Counted from the first letter of the stretch, positions 11,401 through 24,944 are shown. The stretch: 63,020 nt of DNA from Gnetum montanum (GCA_015680685.1 MNCI01002316.1:97448-160467); one strand, 5' to 3'. The notes: generated from the sequence alone by a model not told the origin. Made by a program: numbers and translations.

Positions 11401-14400
11401 TTTTTTGGCATTCACGTCAACTCAGTTATTATTTCTACTTTTTTGTGTTTGTTTTGACAGGCTTTTCAGGGTCTCACAATTTATTGTTGTTTTTTTTTAA
11501 ATGGAATAGTAGATCAATGTTACATATATGCTTAGTTATTGTTTTTCATTAATCAAACTAAGAGATGTATGTTTCTGGTATCCAAATAAAATTGTTAGTA
11601 TAAAACATCCATATCCATTTAGTTTTTATGCATATACCACTTTTCTTTAACAGGCATTGTTCTCCTTAAATTATGAATTCCTGAATTTTCATAAATTCAT
11701 GGATAACAAGAATCTTAATTTGGGCCAGCTAATTAACAATCCTTGAAAGCAGTGACTTTAAGGTGTAGAAGCACAGTAAGCCCTTATCGAGGATTAGTTT
11801 TTAAATTCTAGGAAACACCCTTTCCGTATGAATTGGGTCTATTCTTACATATAATACTCACACAATAGTTGCTGGACTTTCATGCAACCTATTTGTACTT
11901 AAGCTCATTGGCTCTATTTAACTATTGGTTTTGTAATCCTTCTTTCTTGCATCTCATGGACTTGACCATAGCCTGTCCATTATTTCTTTAAGTACTAATC
12001 CATCATAGCCTTTAAACTTGTGTCTAAGGCCCAATATGGAGTCCAGATTAAGTTCTGAATTGATAGATGCTACTAAAGGGAAAGGCAAAGCCATATGCAA
12101 AAAAGAAGAGATTCATAAAATGGCAGAGGTCAATAGAGCTTTTGCAGATTACGTTTAATCCATGATCCATAAGAAAGAAGGATTGAACTTACATCTAACT
12201 AAGATCTATGTCTTAGTTAGATTAGAAAAAAAAATGGATAAAAGTCTATGTATGCTACACACGTGACCATCCTCTTAATCTTCATAGAAATTGAACTTGA
12301 GAAATGTTTTGTTTTACATTTGCTAAACAACTAAAATCTATGATTATTTACGGGTGGTAGGTCAGTGTATATATACCTAAGATCTTTACTCTTGGTCACC
12401 ATGCACTTGGAATGGTTGAAAAGTTCTTGATGACTACTGCCTAAATTTCAGAAAAATTGCCATCAAATTTGAAATGTTGTTATTCTTCTTTTGCAAAATT
12501 TCTTGGTGTTGATTTAGGACAATAACAGTAGATCAGCAATGAAAATGCAGTAAATCATGGACAAATATCATTTAACACTATTAAAGCCAGCATGCAAAAT
12601 CCAAGAAATTTTTCTCTTCTAACTCATTTTTGTTAAAGAAAAGCTTTTAGAAAAAAAAAACTTGTAGCTTTTGGCTTGCTGCTTGAAAAAATAATGTTTA
12701 TAATTTAATTATTGATAGTGGATTTGAAAACCGAACTAAGAGACATGCCTTTTTTTACATTAGCAAAATTGTCAGTATAAGGAAAACATCCATAAACATT
12801 CTAGTTTTTATGCATATTCCAGTTTTCATTCATAAATGCGATTTAGTTTGGTGGTTGGAACTTGCTTGCTGGTAAAGGTCATTGGTCACAAGTTTTGGCT
12901 TTCTCCGCCTAAGATCTCTGTGGTGGGGCAAAATGTGTTTATAAGCATGCTTCTTTATGATGGTGAAACACAATCCAACAAGTACAAAGGATCCTCTGTT
13001 GTACTTTAATGTGAGTTCACCTTAGCAATGCGCATTTTTTCAAACTTTTACCAAATTGCTGACAAAATATTGCAATTGAATGCAGAGCAGGACCAGATGT
13101 TTGGCTGATGTTTGTGGCGCATTGCATTGTGATGCGGTGGATTCTTCCAGACTTCCTAAGTCAAAATGCAATGCTGCTGCTGTGGATAGGAATCGTCATC
13201 TGTGTGAGGTGTGCATGAATTTATGGTTCGATGCCATAAAACCCCTAATGTTTACTAATGATGAGCAATTCTCATGTGTCAATTTTGATAACCTAAAAAC
13301 GCTTTGGTACAGAGTCTAGCAATTAGTTGCTTCCCACCAAAAGAAAGTTCTTCAGCAAGGCGGCTTCATGGTAACCTTTTCTTAGTTTTGCTTATAGCTT
13401 TTGTGTTGTACTCATCTTTCTGATGAATACACGAAAATTATATTTTTAAAATAGTTTTTTTTTTAAATTTATGTCAGATTACTATCTTTCTTATACGATA
13501 ATAGGAATATTAAGAATAATTTGAATGTAGATTTCATAGGTCAATAGTTTGGATTATAAACTGGTAAATAGTGTGGTGGGTTAACTGTAGGAAAAAGCAA
13601 TATTTATGTAGATGCATACACATGTTCCTCACTTTCTGACTTCTCAGTTAATGGGTTTCTGTTTGATAGGTCATTTGTCATCCTTAGTTTGTTAACTGAC
13701 CTGCAAACAATTCTTAAAAAGTATATAATTTTCTTTCCCCGAAGAAAGTCAACTGTAGGGTTGGATTCTTGGTAGTGGCAAGGCATCTCAGGGTTAGTAG
13801 CACACCCCCTACCTACACAACAACAGGGTAGATGTAGTCTACAAACAAAAAGGGTCCCACCACAAGGTTACTTCACGACTGCCACACCTGGAAGCGTAGG
13901 CAAGAATCAAACCCATAATCTCTCAACTGAGAAATGAGTGTTTTGACCCCTTGCCCTACACCCTGGGTGCAGTCAGTCAACCAATTCTGACCTAACAGTC
14001 AAAGGACAGTTATTTTCTTTCATGGCCATTCCTTTTTAAAGGGAAACCCTAGTGTTGCAGGGGTAAGCTGTTCTGACAAACATACTAACACTTGTTACAA
14101 TGGTAACAGGCAAGCACTACATAAGTACGTTGAATGTTACATAACCCTGTTAAGACTAAGAAGCTTTTTAAGGGAAATTTGTACCTGGGTGCACCAAAAG
14201 TTTCCTAAATATGAAGATTGCAAAATGCAATTCCGGTTCATAGAACACTAGACCTTGCTCGAAGTTCATCAGACCAAGACCCATAAAGGTAGGAAAGGCC
14301 CATTGATTCTGGAGATAACACTTCCGGGTTTTCGTAGTCTCACCTATGGGGCACGGAAAAAATTCATGTTTTGCGTTCTTTTAGAAGCATCCTTTCAGGT

Positions 14401-15317
14401 TTTTGCTTTCTAGTTAAGGTTGCATGTCAACTAACTATATATCGTTCATAAATTAGATAACCAGTAATAGTCCATGAAGTTGTGAACTTATGGGGTAAAG
14501 ATGAAGTTTTGAATGCCCATAATTTTATCTTTTACAGATGAACTGTAAAAAACTACAAGTTACAATGTGCATGATCACATTTTTGTTTATCCTTTATGAA
14601 ACCACTGCAGCTATCTATTTTGGACCTCTAACTATTTCTCTACTGGAAACTAATGGAATATCAAACTGGATTCCCGTGACGAAGATATGATACTTATTTT
14701 GGAGTCTTTGGATGATATATGCGTGCTAGTTTTTAATGTTTGTTGCACATGTTAGTTGAGGAGCATCATATGTTGCAGTATCGAACAAGACTATTTATTT
14801 TACAATCAGAATTACATATGGCATTTTTTCTCTCTTTTTGGCTCGATGTTCAACATGGTAATCATCACTTTTTGTAGATTTTTTCCTCAGGCAATTTTGT
14901 GATGCTCATACATGCAGTAAGGACAAGAAACCATTTGCAAGAGGCAGCAGGGTATGTTAAACTACTTGGGTTTTAAATTACCCCTTTAATGTGGTGCTAG
15001 AGTTAACACATCAGACATTCTCTTGCAGAAGAAACACAACGTGCTATACTATGTCGTCTGCAGCTTGTTAGTAATTATGCTGCCACTTTTTTATGTCATA
15101 GTATATTTCCGTCAAAGGTAATGCCTCCTGTCTTTGTTTGTTGTATGATTTTTTCCCAACAAGAATTTCATTATCCGTTTGAGGATGACCACATGCTTGA
15201 TAATATTTCATATTTAAAAAGCATGATCCATCTTTTTTCTTTTACAGGGAATTTGCGAAAAATGTGGTACATATGAAACGTATCTCAAAGACAACTAAAA
15301 AACCAAAACCCTATTAA
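8478..15317 (+). CDS. Secretory-pathway C2H2 zinc-finger single-TM protein (265 aa, 9 exons)
   Basis: Exons I assembled: 8478-8543, 10230-10255, 10761-10842, 10937-11146, 13086-13208, 13313-13370, 14878-14951, 15029-15117, 15248-15317. All junctions are GT/AG, phases match, and the 798-bp frame is open to TAA. An in-frame TAG at 8469-8471 fixes the start. Residues 1-20 form a hydrophobic signal peptide. A C2H2 finger (C101, C104, H117, H122; C-X2-C-X12-H-X4-H) follows the [10 protein letters not shown] motif. A cysteine-rich segment contains [13 protein letters not shown] (about 132-144) and FCDAHTC. A TM helix spans about 218-240, and the short tail is basic. It resembles a conserved plant family of unknown function that I know only by these motifs. 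The signal peptide and TM imply that the finger faces the ER lumen or cell exterior, so a DNA-binding role is unlikely. The gene looks functional. Confidence 0.88.
8544..10229 (+). other. Intron 1 of the C2H2/TM gene
   Basis: Begins GTAAGA and ends TTGATTCAG. It contains an isolated GGCCAAGAGGCC palindrome (about 9465) and a poly(T) run at about 8751-8767. No gene or clear transposon is visible. Confidence 0.8.
11147..13085 (+). other. Intron 4 of the C2H2/TM gene
   Basis: Begins GTAAGT and ends GAATGCAG. It is AT-rich with nothing recognisable inside. Confidence 0.75.
13371..14877 (+). other. Intron 6 of the C2H2/TM gene
   Basis: Begins GTAACC and ends TTTGTAG. It includes a SINE-like sequence at about 13785-13985. 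The rest is unrecognised. Confidence 0.75.
13785..13985 (-). mobile_element. SINE-like tRNA-derived sequence
   Basis: On the minus strand a B-box-like GGGTTTGATTCTTGCC follows a weak A-box-like AGGGCAAGGGGTC. A conserved-looking body (GTGGGACCCTTTTTG, then GTAGACTACATCTACCC) comes after it. This layout resembles plant tRNA-derived SINEs. No target duplication was identified and no second copy is present, so the call is tentative. Confidence 0.35.
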
Positions 15318-18300
15318 GAGAGACACGTGTAATTCAGTGTATGCTTTAATCGTAATCTTGGCTTCTCAGCACCAACCACTTCACCATTTGAATAATGACT
15401 CTAACGATGCTTATAACCAAGCATCATCTGGTTCTTTTGTAATTCAAAATCTCTCTTGACTGTGGTTTCCTTTGCAGTGGTCTCAAGCAGATTTCAGGTA
15501 TTTCATTGACTGAGTTGGAATGTTCGGCTTTTGCAAGCGAATTCCCAACGTATCAAGTTTGTTTGTATTCCAGAGTATAAAGCAAAGCCTATTGAAAGAG
15601 TTATTTATAAAGCAAAATGTAAAATATGTATGATTCTACAAATTTTGACCCTTTACCCTTCATAATCACTTGGGTACCATGAATTGTGCTATTGTGCTTA
15701 TTGTTTTATTTGTGGATGGTATTGACGGTTAAGGATAGGCCCGCATACAGCAATGAGCGGAAAAGAGAGAGATAAAAGGTCATTAAAAATGCATGATAAC
15801 TCTTTTTTTTGACACAAACACACCGTAGGGAATTCACGTCACATTCCAATTAAATAGATGCATGTTTCTTTAGATCTACTTTTTATGTTTTGTAAGTTAT
15901 TTAATATCTTCACTATGTTGTCTTTTTAATAGTTTTATGTTTTTAAAGTTATTTAAAAAGCCTTACAATGTATTATTATTTTAATATCTGGACAGGGTGA
16001 ATTTTTATAAAACTTGAATCGTTTCTACAAGGTTAATGGAATCTTGAATTATTTTATTTCAAAATATTATGCAAGGAGATTTCGTGCATATTTTCAATTT
16101 TAGGGGTTGTTAAGATGAATGATAAACCACTCTAAAACAAGAACCAACTTTAAGAGAGCCTTGGGGTTACAAATTGATGTCCACGTTATTTGTAACCAAT
16201 AGAAGAAAAAGAGAGGCAAATAGCATTCTTTCATCAATAGCTAATAAAACAACTTCAATAAGCATCCAACATTTAATACTCGTCAAAGAAAGTTTATATT
16301 ATTTTGAAAACCTACCACATAGAATCAGAATTGGATTGAGCTAGTGATGGAGCATTTCATAACATAGTCAAATGTAGTGTATGTTGTATTTTGATACCAT
16401 GAAAAAGGAATCAATGAGGGGAGGTAGGCATATTATTCCCTTAGCTACATTGAGTTTATTGAATATGTTTTTTAGTTTTGATTTGCTCATCAAATAAGGA
16501 AGTAGTGTTTATATGTTTTAAGCTTACCAACATTTGATCTTTCTTGAGTGGTTTCTGTCTCTTTATATAGGATCATCACCTAGAGGTTCAATGCTTATCT
16601 TGCCAAGGTCTTGGGAGTAGTAGTAGATGAGCAAAAGCCTAACCTACTAATGAGAAAAACTTTTGAAGATGAACCAATTATGATATGGAGCTTCTTAAGG
16701 CATAGAGTTTTATTTCTTATTTGGAAGCATAGGAGATATGGTCTAAAGAAGTTGCAATTTTCTTCTAAAATTAAGCTTCAAAGATATTCTCAAATATGAG
16801 AGTATCTATTTTAGCTCTTTCATCATTTTTTTTCAAGATTTAAGTTGATAGAATTTTGCACCATACACTTCCTCTTCCATGTAGAAGAGTGTTTAAAAGT
16901 AGCTCTTGGCTATGATGTCATGTAATTTTTAATTGTAATTAATTAATAAAGTTTATGATGGGGTTTTGTTGCCAATGATTAGTAATTGTGTTGCACTAAA
17001 TAATTCAACCATTGTAATTTTTAAAAAATTCTATGGAAATTTAAATAGAAACAAGCTAGCCCTATAATTTTAAGATTCATAGCACCTATATAGTACTTAA
17101 TAATCTAATTATTAATTTTCTAATTATATTAGTAGGACAATGAAGTTATAACCATAGGAGAGCCCTTGCCCTACCAAGGGGTTAGCCTAGTTCATTATGG
17201 GAAAAGTGACAAATGTTGATAGAATTACTAAGTGTAAGATGGCTAGAACTTATAACTTATCACTAGACAAACTAATGAAAATATTAATTGAATTATAGTG
17301 TAGTTTATCATTCTAGTCATTCTTGTGGAAACTACTAGACTTTACGCTATTGATTTCATGTAGGTGGTTGGCTTGTTGGGATTGATATTATGAGTATATA
17401 AACCTCTAACCATTCTTAGGTAGAACTTGAAACATATTAGTGTCTCAACATATCCCTATGCTTCTACGGGTTGGTGGAATAACAATTACAGTACCAAGAT
17501 TTGAACCCAATATCTTCAAATACAACATTATCTATCTAATCAACAAAAAATGCTCAATTTTCATTTTAAAAATTCCCTCAAAGATAGTTCAATAATCATG
17601 TAAGAAATTGCTATAGGGTTATTGTAACTGTTACTCGGCAATTGTAATTTGGAGATGTCCAAGTAGTTAGCAAGTCATTGTTTTACATAGCTTAATAAAG
17701 TAATTCTAAGAAGTATAGCTCATTTTGTTTTTAATTTGAAGTAAACATATGACAACCTTGAGCCTCCTTACCTGTACAATTTCCACCCCATTGATCCTCA
17801 CCAACCCATTCCCCTCCATCTCCCTCTTAGCCACTAAGCTCCACTATTGCTCCTATGTATCTCAAAAGCTTAGAAATCCCTCAGGTCCTTTACTCATTGA
17901 AGATCATGCATCCAAATGTTGCACCATAAACAATTCTAAGTTTTTGACAAAATAGCTAGGCCTTTCAACTCCTACTACCCTTCTCAAATAATTGACTTTC
18001 TTCCAAGCCTCACCTTTTCTGAGGACCAACCTAGCCTTCCCCTTCACCCTGATGATGTCCCTACTTGCAACCACTACTTGGAGCTCTAGCTAATTAGAAA
18101 ACATTATAGAATATGAGAGTTAACATTGGTTAACTTTCTTCTACCACTTGCAACTGTTGCCTTTGCACCTTGTCCATTGCTTTTACTATCACATCCCATA
18201 GGGACTCAAAATTTTATTTGGTTCCTACCATAGCTATTTTTTCTTCTTGCAACTACATGATGCATTGATGTTCCTTGTGCCTTCTTTCTTGCACTCATCA

Positions 18301-19100
18301 ATGAATGCACAACATGTTTAGCAAGTTAGCATTTGTTGTACTAGAAAAACTTATGATGTGATTCTTTCTTTCATGTTTTTTCAATGTCTATGATGACTAT
18401 GAAATAGTGTTTTCCTTATATCCATGGAAAAAAGGAAAAACATTCTTTTTTGAGACTAAGGTTTGCTAGAAAACTAGCAAGCAAAAATGGTTTATGCTAA
18501 CAAAATATCAGAAAATGTATATATAGCAACTCAATTTTCCAATTAAATGTATAGTATCTTTAAAGTATTTTTTATTTTATACCATAACTTTCCACTTAGT
18601 GTTAAGTATGTGATGTACTCTGAATATTTTTTGCTTCTTATCAATATTATTTTTGGAGTTTGACAACCCTCCATCACCTTCGACAACTCCTGATCTATAA
18701 GAGAAGACATAAGATAGGCTTCAACTCAAATGACAAGTGGGGGAAGGGGCATTGAACTTGAAATAATTTAACTATAAGTATTTAGGGAGGCGGGTCTCAG
18801 ACTCCAAAAATAATATTAATAATGAGACAAAAAAATGAAATTGCATCATATATATAACACTAAGTAGCAAATAGGAAAAACATGGAAAGTCAAAAAAACT
18901 TTCAAATTTGGGGATGTTTACTAAAGTGTATAAACATAGAATTGAAATAATGCTTTGAAAAATCAAGAGAGGAAAATTAATTATATTAGGGAGAATGATT
19001 CTAGTCCTAATAACATTTGCATCACATTCACAATTCATGCTTGAACTTAAATAGCAAAAGAATTCTAGGTAGCAATAGAAAGGTTTGGTGAATTTAACTA
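15318..19100. other. 3' flank of the C2H2/TM gene, mostly featureless
   Basis: The 3' UTR presumably occupies the first few hundred bases. Beyond that I see only short frames without domains and one SINE-like sequence at about 17400-17560. Confidence 0.45.
17400..17560 (-). mobile_element. Possible SINE-like sequence with a B box
   Basis: The minus strand carries GGGTTCAAATCTTGG, a good match to the pol III B box. A plausible A box is lacking or badly decayed, and no target duplication was found. It could also be a chance match. Confidence 0.25.
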
Positions 19101-19256
19101 TAAGTATAAACCAAGACATATAGTCAATACAGTACATTAAAAGAATTTTAAATGAATATGATGATACCTTGAGTGTGACTACTTGAGCCTATAAAGGAAT
19201 ACAGTAATAAGAATATATCTTCTAACGTATCATATTGGCTATATATCTTGGGATGT

Positions 19257-19397
19257 ACTTATAGTGATAAGATACTTTATTTGAATGCACAAGTCATGGG
19301 TTTGATCCTAGTGGGCAATGCTAAGTTATAAAGTTCTAACTGGACTATATATGTTAGGGTGTACCTATATCATAATTATTATAGGGTTCCAAAACCC
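19257..19397 (+). mobile_element. tRNA-derived SINE (same family as 19522 and 31731)
   Basis: It carries a mutated A box (agtgataagatactt), B box GGGTTTGATCCTAG, and the family body (aagttataaagttctaa, tatatgttagggtgtacct, gggttcc). Just upstream (19222-19262) is another piece of the family 3' module, and an inverted piece lies at 19105-19165. The 5' end is poorly defined. Confidence 0.65.
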
Positions 19398-19521
19398 CCC
19401 TCCCCTCCCCTCCCACATGCTCTTACCCACCCACCACCACCATAGCCCCCCCTTCCATATGTCCTCCCTCCTTTAAAAAAATTATTTTTAGTTGTAACAT
19501 CACCTTTCTAAATAATATGCA

Positions 19522-19677
19522 AAACAATGAGGTGTTAGCCTAGCGGTAAGACTTTTGATTTAAAATTTTTAAGTCATGGGTTTGATTTTGGGAAGCAATG
19601 GTGAGTTATAAAGTTCTAATTAGGCTATATATCTTAGGGTGTTCCTATATCACAATTATTTTAGGGTTCCAATACCC
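19522..19677 (+). mobile_element. Complete tRNA-derived SINE with target duplication
   Basis: It begins AACAATGAGGTGTTAGCC. The A box is TTAGCCTAGCGGTAAG, and the B box GGGTTTGATTTTGG lies about 40 nt further on. The body ends gggttccaatacc. Flanking 14-bp copies at 19508-19521 (CTAAATAATATGCA) and 19678-19691 (CTAGATAATAAGCA) agree at 12 of 14 bases, as expected for LINE-mobilised insertion. Two related copies in the window define the same boundaries. Confidence 0.8.
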
Positions 19678-19691
19678 CTAGATAATAAGCA

Positions 19692-21395
19692 TACTTCAAT
19701 TTAAAGCATTAAAAAATTTGCTCAATTCTCAAGAATGGGTTGTCAAAACTATAACTAGATGGCCATATATTGAACATAAAGTTATGAAATAAAGTTCTTT
19801 CTTAATAAAATAAAATAACATATAATTTGAAAAATACACAATGAAGTATTAATGTTTCTATATCATTGGAAGGGCTTGGACAAAATTCAATAATATGTTT
19901 AACCAACATTAAAAATGCATCCTCTTTTCTTGGCACATATTTCTTCCTCCACATGTATTCAAGAAGATATGAATCATGTAACTATTGCCTTCAACCATTT
20001 TGTGGAATGCTAGCTTTTACTACTTGCTGATAAATACTTGTAAGTGGGTCTTTAAAATGCAATGAATCATTGATCATCTTATGATTAAATTAAAGTTGAT
20101 GAAGCCATTTTGAATTATAAACCTTCTACATATTACTAAATGATAGAGTCAAGCTTAATCCATTAATAAATGATTTAATGAAAAAACATGACATCCAAGT
20201 CCTTCATGCTAGGTATTATTCTCATTTTTTTCTACTTGTTGAGTTAGGCAATGCTTCATGGAGCAACATGCCTTAGATATATGGTATTTTATACATAAAC
20301 ATGCAACATTGATCATTCATAAGTGGGCTCTAGATTTTGATGTTCAATATGGAGAATATGATAAAGATCTCTTGCATGAACTATGCAATCGCAATTACAA
20401 AGCCAAATCTCACCAACCACTTGATTGCATCATTCTCAGCATTGTTACAATTGACATGCCCTTATTTTTCTACTCAAGATCAAGTATTTCCTTATTTTTA
20501 GATCATAGTAATGGCTATTGCTATGTTTTACTCAAGTTTCCTTTTCTTCTCTACTTTCCATTTTTAGTTTTGTTCACAATAGCATAAATATGATACTCCT
20601 CTGTACATTTTAGTAGCAATCAATAAGAAGAATTCTCTATTCTCCCAATTTTATAAGTTCCATGTGTTGTTAAGTTATATAATCTTCTATTGATTTTTCA
20701 AAAAGCTAAGCAGAAAATTGTTAATCTTTATAGTTCCATTAATCATATGGAGTCTATTTCTACAACTTTTGATTTCTGTAAAAAAAAAATTTGTAGAAAT
20801 TAATCTTCTCAATCATAAAAAGGAATTGGTATTACAAGTAGGGGGAAAGACTTATATTCAACTAATTACATATTCTAATCTTCCTAATTCTTACAACTTT
20901 TGCTATTATGAAGTGCATTTGCTTAATTCGTGTCCTTTTTTGCTCAAGAAAAATGATTCTAAAGAAAAGAAAAAATATGTTGAAGTTGAAGATATAAGAA
21001 ATCAAGTTAATGTTAATGACAAGAATGATCAAATAGTAATAAAGAATCTAGAGAAGATAAAAGCTCTTATGCAATTTTTTGAGGAAAAGTCTAGTCATTT
21101 ATATAATGAGGATTGAACCCCAAATCAACAATTACAACAACAATATCATCATGGAGTCAAGAAGATCCTCTAGCAAAACAATGAACACCTAGATCATAAA
21201 GCCAACTGGGAACCAAACCATTAGAAGGATCATGCGTGAGCTTTGCAAGGAGAATCCCAACCCTGTTTCCAACCAACGAAATAGCCGGAAACATTCTTAG
21301 AGTGTACCAAAACCACAAACCAAAAAATAGTTATGCATAATATAATAAAGGTTATTTAAAATAGCATATCCTAGAAAGTAAAAGAGCATGTAATT
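19692..21395. other. Stretch with two unrecognised open frames
   Basis: Plus-strand open frames at 20258-20587 (109 codons) and 20718-21116 (132 codons, lysine- and asparagine-rich towards its end) show no domain I recognise and no convincing splice context. They may be decayed transposon coding sequence. Confidence 0.3.
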
Positions 21396-21438
21396 TACTA
21401 GTGATGAGTGGCGAGGTACCCCTACACTCAACCATACG
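21396..21438 (-). mobile_element. Gypsy LTR 3' terminus, minus strand, broken at an N
   Basis: The reverse complement reads cgtatggttgagtgtagg, then ggtacctcgccactcatcac. This is identical in its core to the LTR end at about 60060-60098. Similarity stops exactly at the ambiguous base 21439. That is either the edge of an insertion fragment or a misjoin. Confidence 0.75.
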
Positions 21439-22149
21439 NCACCATGTTGGCTCATCTCACAATATGTTACAAGTGTTAAACATTGTCATTGAGCATTCAT
21501 TGATGTTTTTCCATAATTGAAAGTTTATAAATGCTTTTGAGACATATTTATAGGGTGAGTTTAGACACTTTGCACAAAAAGTGTGATCATTTTGCTAGAG
21601 CCAAATCTCATAGGCAGCCTCTATCCATGATGAAATTTCATGCAAGTATCTATGATTGATGGACCCTTTTGTAATCATTACTCAACATTGGTCCCATGGG
21701 ATCCTAGTCCACATGTGCATGAATCAACCTACAATCTTTCTAAATAAACATTCCTTGAAATCTGTGTTTTCAATCTTCTTATAGCAAAGGATATACCAAG
21801 AGGCCATGGTGAAACCAGATTGCTGGAGTTTTTCTTAAGTGAGAGCTAATAGCCAAGCAAAAAAAACTCACCTTTGGTCGATAATGCAACCTTCAAATAA
21901 GATCCCATCCCCTTACTTTGGTAAATGATTGCCTATAAAGACATGAAATCTACTATCTATGCTTTGTCAAAGTTAAATGCAAGGTATCTTTATGGGCTGA
22001 ATTGGGGGGACTATATCCTTTAAGGATGTCAAGAGTTTTAGTGAATTGGTCATGTCTATTATCATCATGAAAGACTAAGATAATTCTCCACTACCCCTAA
22101 TAAACATGTACCCAACGACCTTAGTACAATAGGATGATTACTTTAAAAA

Positions 22150-23310
22150 ACATTTTCTTAATCATTTTCTAATGAATTTGTCCTACTAGAAGATCTTTTA
22201 CTAAAATGTGTGCTTTTCCAAATTCCCAGCACTTAGGTAACTAAAATAAAATTCATCCTCTCCTAATGGTTGGATTTGGCTAGGCAAGTTTACAAATTAG
22301 GATAGCATATCCTAAGATAATTGACCTAGGGCTTGTCTACCTAGGACCGAACCTCCTAAGACAACTTAGTAATCAAAATGCAAGCCCACCTCTTGAAGTC
22401 TTGAAGCCCATAGCCACTTTCATGAACTAGGAAAGATGCCTTATCCCAAGCTTTCAAATGAAATTAATGATTCTCTTCTCCACTAAACCAAAGAAAATTC
22501 CTTAAAATTTAATTAACTTGCAATACAAAGTGAGCTAGGGGGAAATCTGTGCACTATGAATGAGAATGTTTAAGAAGAGAGATTTATCTAGAGTCAACTT
22601 ACTTGGGGAAGATAGAAACATACCTCTATAGGAGTCCAAATTCTTTTGCATCTTTCCCAATAGTCCCTTCTAGCTATTGGCTTATTTATGTTTGCAGAAT
22701 AGAGGCTGCCCTAGGTAGGTAGCTAGGAGTAAATTAATAGTACACCCAAAAATATATCTTATATGCTCAAATCTTTCTATCAAGCACCCCACATGGAAAA
22801 GCTTTATCTTGTTCCAATTGACTTCAAGCCCTATTGATTGACAAAATTCATCCAACACATAGCACAAGGTGTCCCTAGGGAGAGTGCTCTCGCATGGATA
22901 GCGTGAGCAACCCCCAAGTAGAGTGAGCACCTTTCTAGCCTCAATGACATATGTTGGGAAAAAAACATTGTGTCATCTACATAATGAAAAGTATGAAGGT
23001 TCTAGGGAAATGGGGACATGCCATTCAACTATTTGATTCATCTACAGAGATTATCAATAACAATAGCAAAGAAATATGGTAATAAGGGGTTGCCTTGCTG
23101 AAGGCCCCACCCTAGGCAAAATTACTAAGATATCTATCCATTTAGGAAAATTTGAGATCTAACCATAGCAAGCATGAAGTTCATCATCCCATAAAACTCT
23201 CTACAAAACCCCAACTCCTATAAGATGAAAAGTAAGACATCCCAGTCCACCTTATCATATGCTTTTGATAAATCAAGTTTGATAAAGAAAATCTCCTATT
23301 TCTCTAGTAC
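22150..23310 (-). mobile_element. L1-type LINE reverse transcriptase remnant
   Basis: Reading the minus strand from 23310 downwards, disrupted frames show hallmark L1 RT blocks: KLDLSKAYDKVDWDV (about 23275), a degenerate QG-PL--YFF block (about 23100), HYVDDTMFF (about 22970, the catalytic box), and GLEVNWNK (about 22810). A thumb/connection region follows with KLTLDKS and GLQDFKRW. Several frameshifts and stops interrupt it. It abuts repeat A at 23340. Confidence 0.7.
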
Positions 23311-23339
23311 CAATAAAAACTCTTATGCATATTTTTACT

Positions 23340-23750
23340 AGTAATAGAGAAAGTATTAAGTAGCCTAGACAAGTAGCTCATAAGATAAATTTTTCCTTAT
23401 TTGACAAGAATACTATTAACTTGAAGATTAAAATTAGTGTCAACAAGAAGGTTATAGTTGATGGTGAAGATTCTCAATGTAAGATCACTAACAAGTGCCA
23501 AGGTGAAGAACTTCCAAAAGTGGTACCACTTTCTTATTTTGATATAAATATTGATATTAAGCCACAACTCTCTATCTTGAATCCTTTTGCTATTTTAAGT
23601 TCAAACCATAGATGTTTAAAAGTGATGTAAATTTTGTTAGGACTAGGACCTTCCTCCCTACTAATAATTAATTTTCTTTGCTTATTTTTCAATGTATCAA
23701 TTGTAAGGTTGTTTACCTAAGTAGATAGTTCTAAAATTGGAAAAAATTTT
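23340..23750 (-). repeat. Unclassified repeat 'A', uninterrupted inverted copy
   Basis: The reverse complement matches 1020-1305 plus 2458-2605 and lacks the SINE. It therefore shows the pre-insertion state. The plus strand here has a 69-codon frame (23421-23630) starting MKIKISVNKK that I do not recognise. The repeat ends at the ambiguous base 23751. Confidence 0.7.
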
Positions 23751-24184
23751 NAGTGTAATTGAACATTTGATTTTAAGCTTCTACTTACTCATTAGAGCAT
23801 TTTCAACTCTAATCATACATAATCATAAGTATTTTCTTTAATTCTAACTTTGATTTCATGAACCAAATCCCAAAACGAATGTTTTCCTTTTTATCACATC
23901 AAACGCATACAAATCTACATCATTTTTTATTTGAATAATCTTTTTATTTTTTCATTATTGTTATAATTTAAACATAATTTTTCTTTGTACAAAAGTCCTA
24001 ACTCATACTAATATCTTTTTAAAATTTATAAAATAATTAATAAATGATACAACTTGATAAAAAAAATACCATCTCAAATTAAAAATAGTGATAAAACACT
24101 ATAAAAAATCTTATAAATAAACATGAAAGAAAATAATGCAAAATGGTAGTAAATAATGTTTACAATTAAGCATGTTAGTATGTT

Positions 24185-24944
24185 CAACATCATCATCATC
24201 ATCCTAGCATTATCCCAACAAAATGGGGTTCACTACATGAGTTCTTTTTCACCATTTGCCTCTATGAAGAGCTAGGTCTTTTTTATTTGTAGTTTATTCA
24301 TATCATCTTCAATTATTTTTTTCATGTGGCTTTTGGTATTTCTTTTGATGACTTTTTTCAAACAAAAATATGGCAATCCTTTTTTATAGACTCATTGTAT
24401 GATTTTCTTTACACATGTTCAAACCATCTAAGCCACTATTCCTATCATATGAAATAAAAGTCACTCCAAGTCTTCTTTTAATGTTTGTATTATGTAGTTT
24501 ATCTCTTTTGATAACATTCAACATTCATCTAAGCATTTTCCTTTTTACCACACTAGTTTGTTGTTCATGCCTCTTTTGTCCTGCCTAACATTTAGCACCA
24601 AATAAGATTATAGGCCTAATTATTTTCTTGTAAAATTTTCCCTTTATTTTTATTGGTATTCTTTTATAACATAGAACACAACTAGCCTATTTCCATTTTG
24701 ATCATCTTCTCTTAGTTTTATTTCTTGTATCTTTATCAGTTTCAACATCTACTTAGAGGCTTGATCCTAGGTAGTAAGATTATTTGTAATGAGGGACTTT
24801 TTGGCCTTGAATTAGTAGTTCTATTTCACCATTATTTATGTTATTAAAATTGCATTCTATATATTTTGTCTTACTTCTGCTAATTTTTAAGCCTTTTGAT
24901 TCTAGAGCATGTCTCCACTTCTTCATTTTAGAAGCAATATCTTA
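24185..24944 (-). mobile_element. 5'-truncated RTE-type LINE, 3' portion
   Basis: The reverse complement aligns with 40733-41485, including the region encoding SKGLKIS-SK and the 3' end just before a GAT-repeat tail (catcatcatcatcat on the plus strand). TAAGCATGTT occurs on both sides (24167-24176 and 24945-24954), consistent with a target duplication. Reading frames are heavily broken. Confidence 0.75.

Noticed and set aside
18772-19137. 121-codon minus-strand frame rich in Phe, Leu and Ile
   Set aside because: The composition is what AT-rich DNA gives by chance, and part of it overlaps a SINE-family fragment. No motif.
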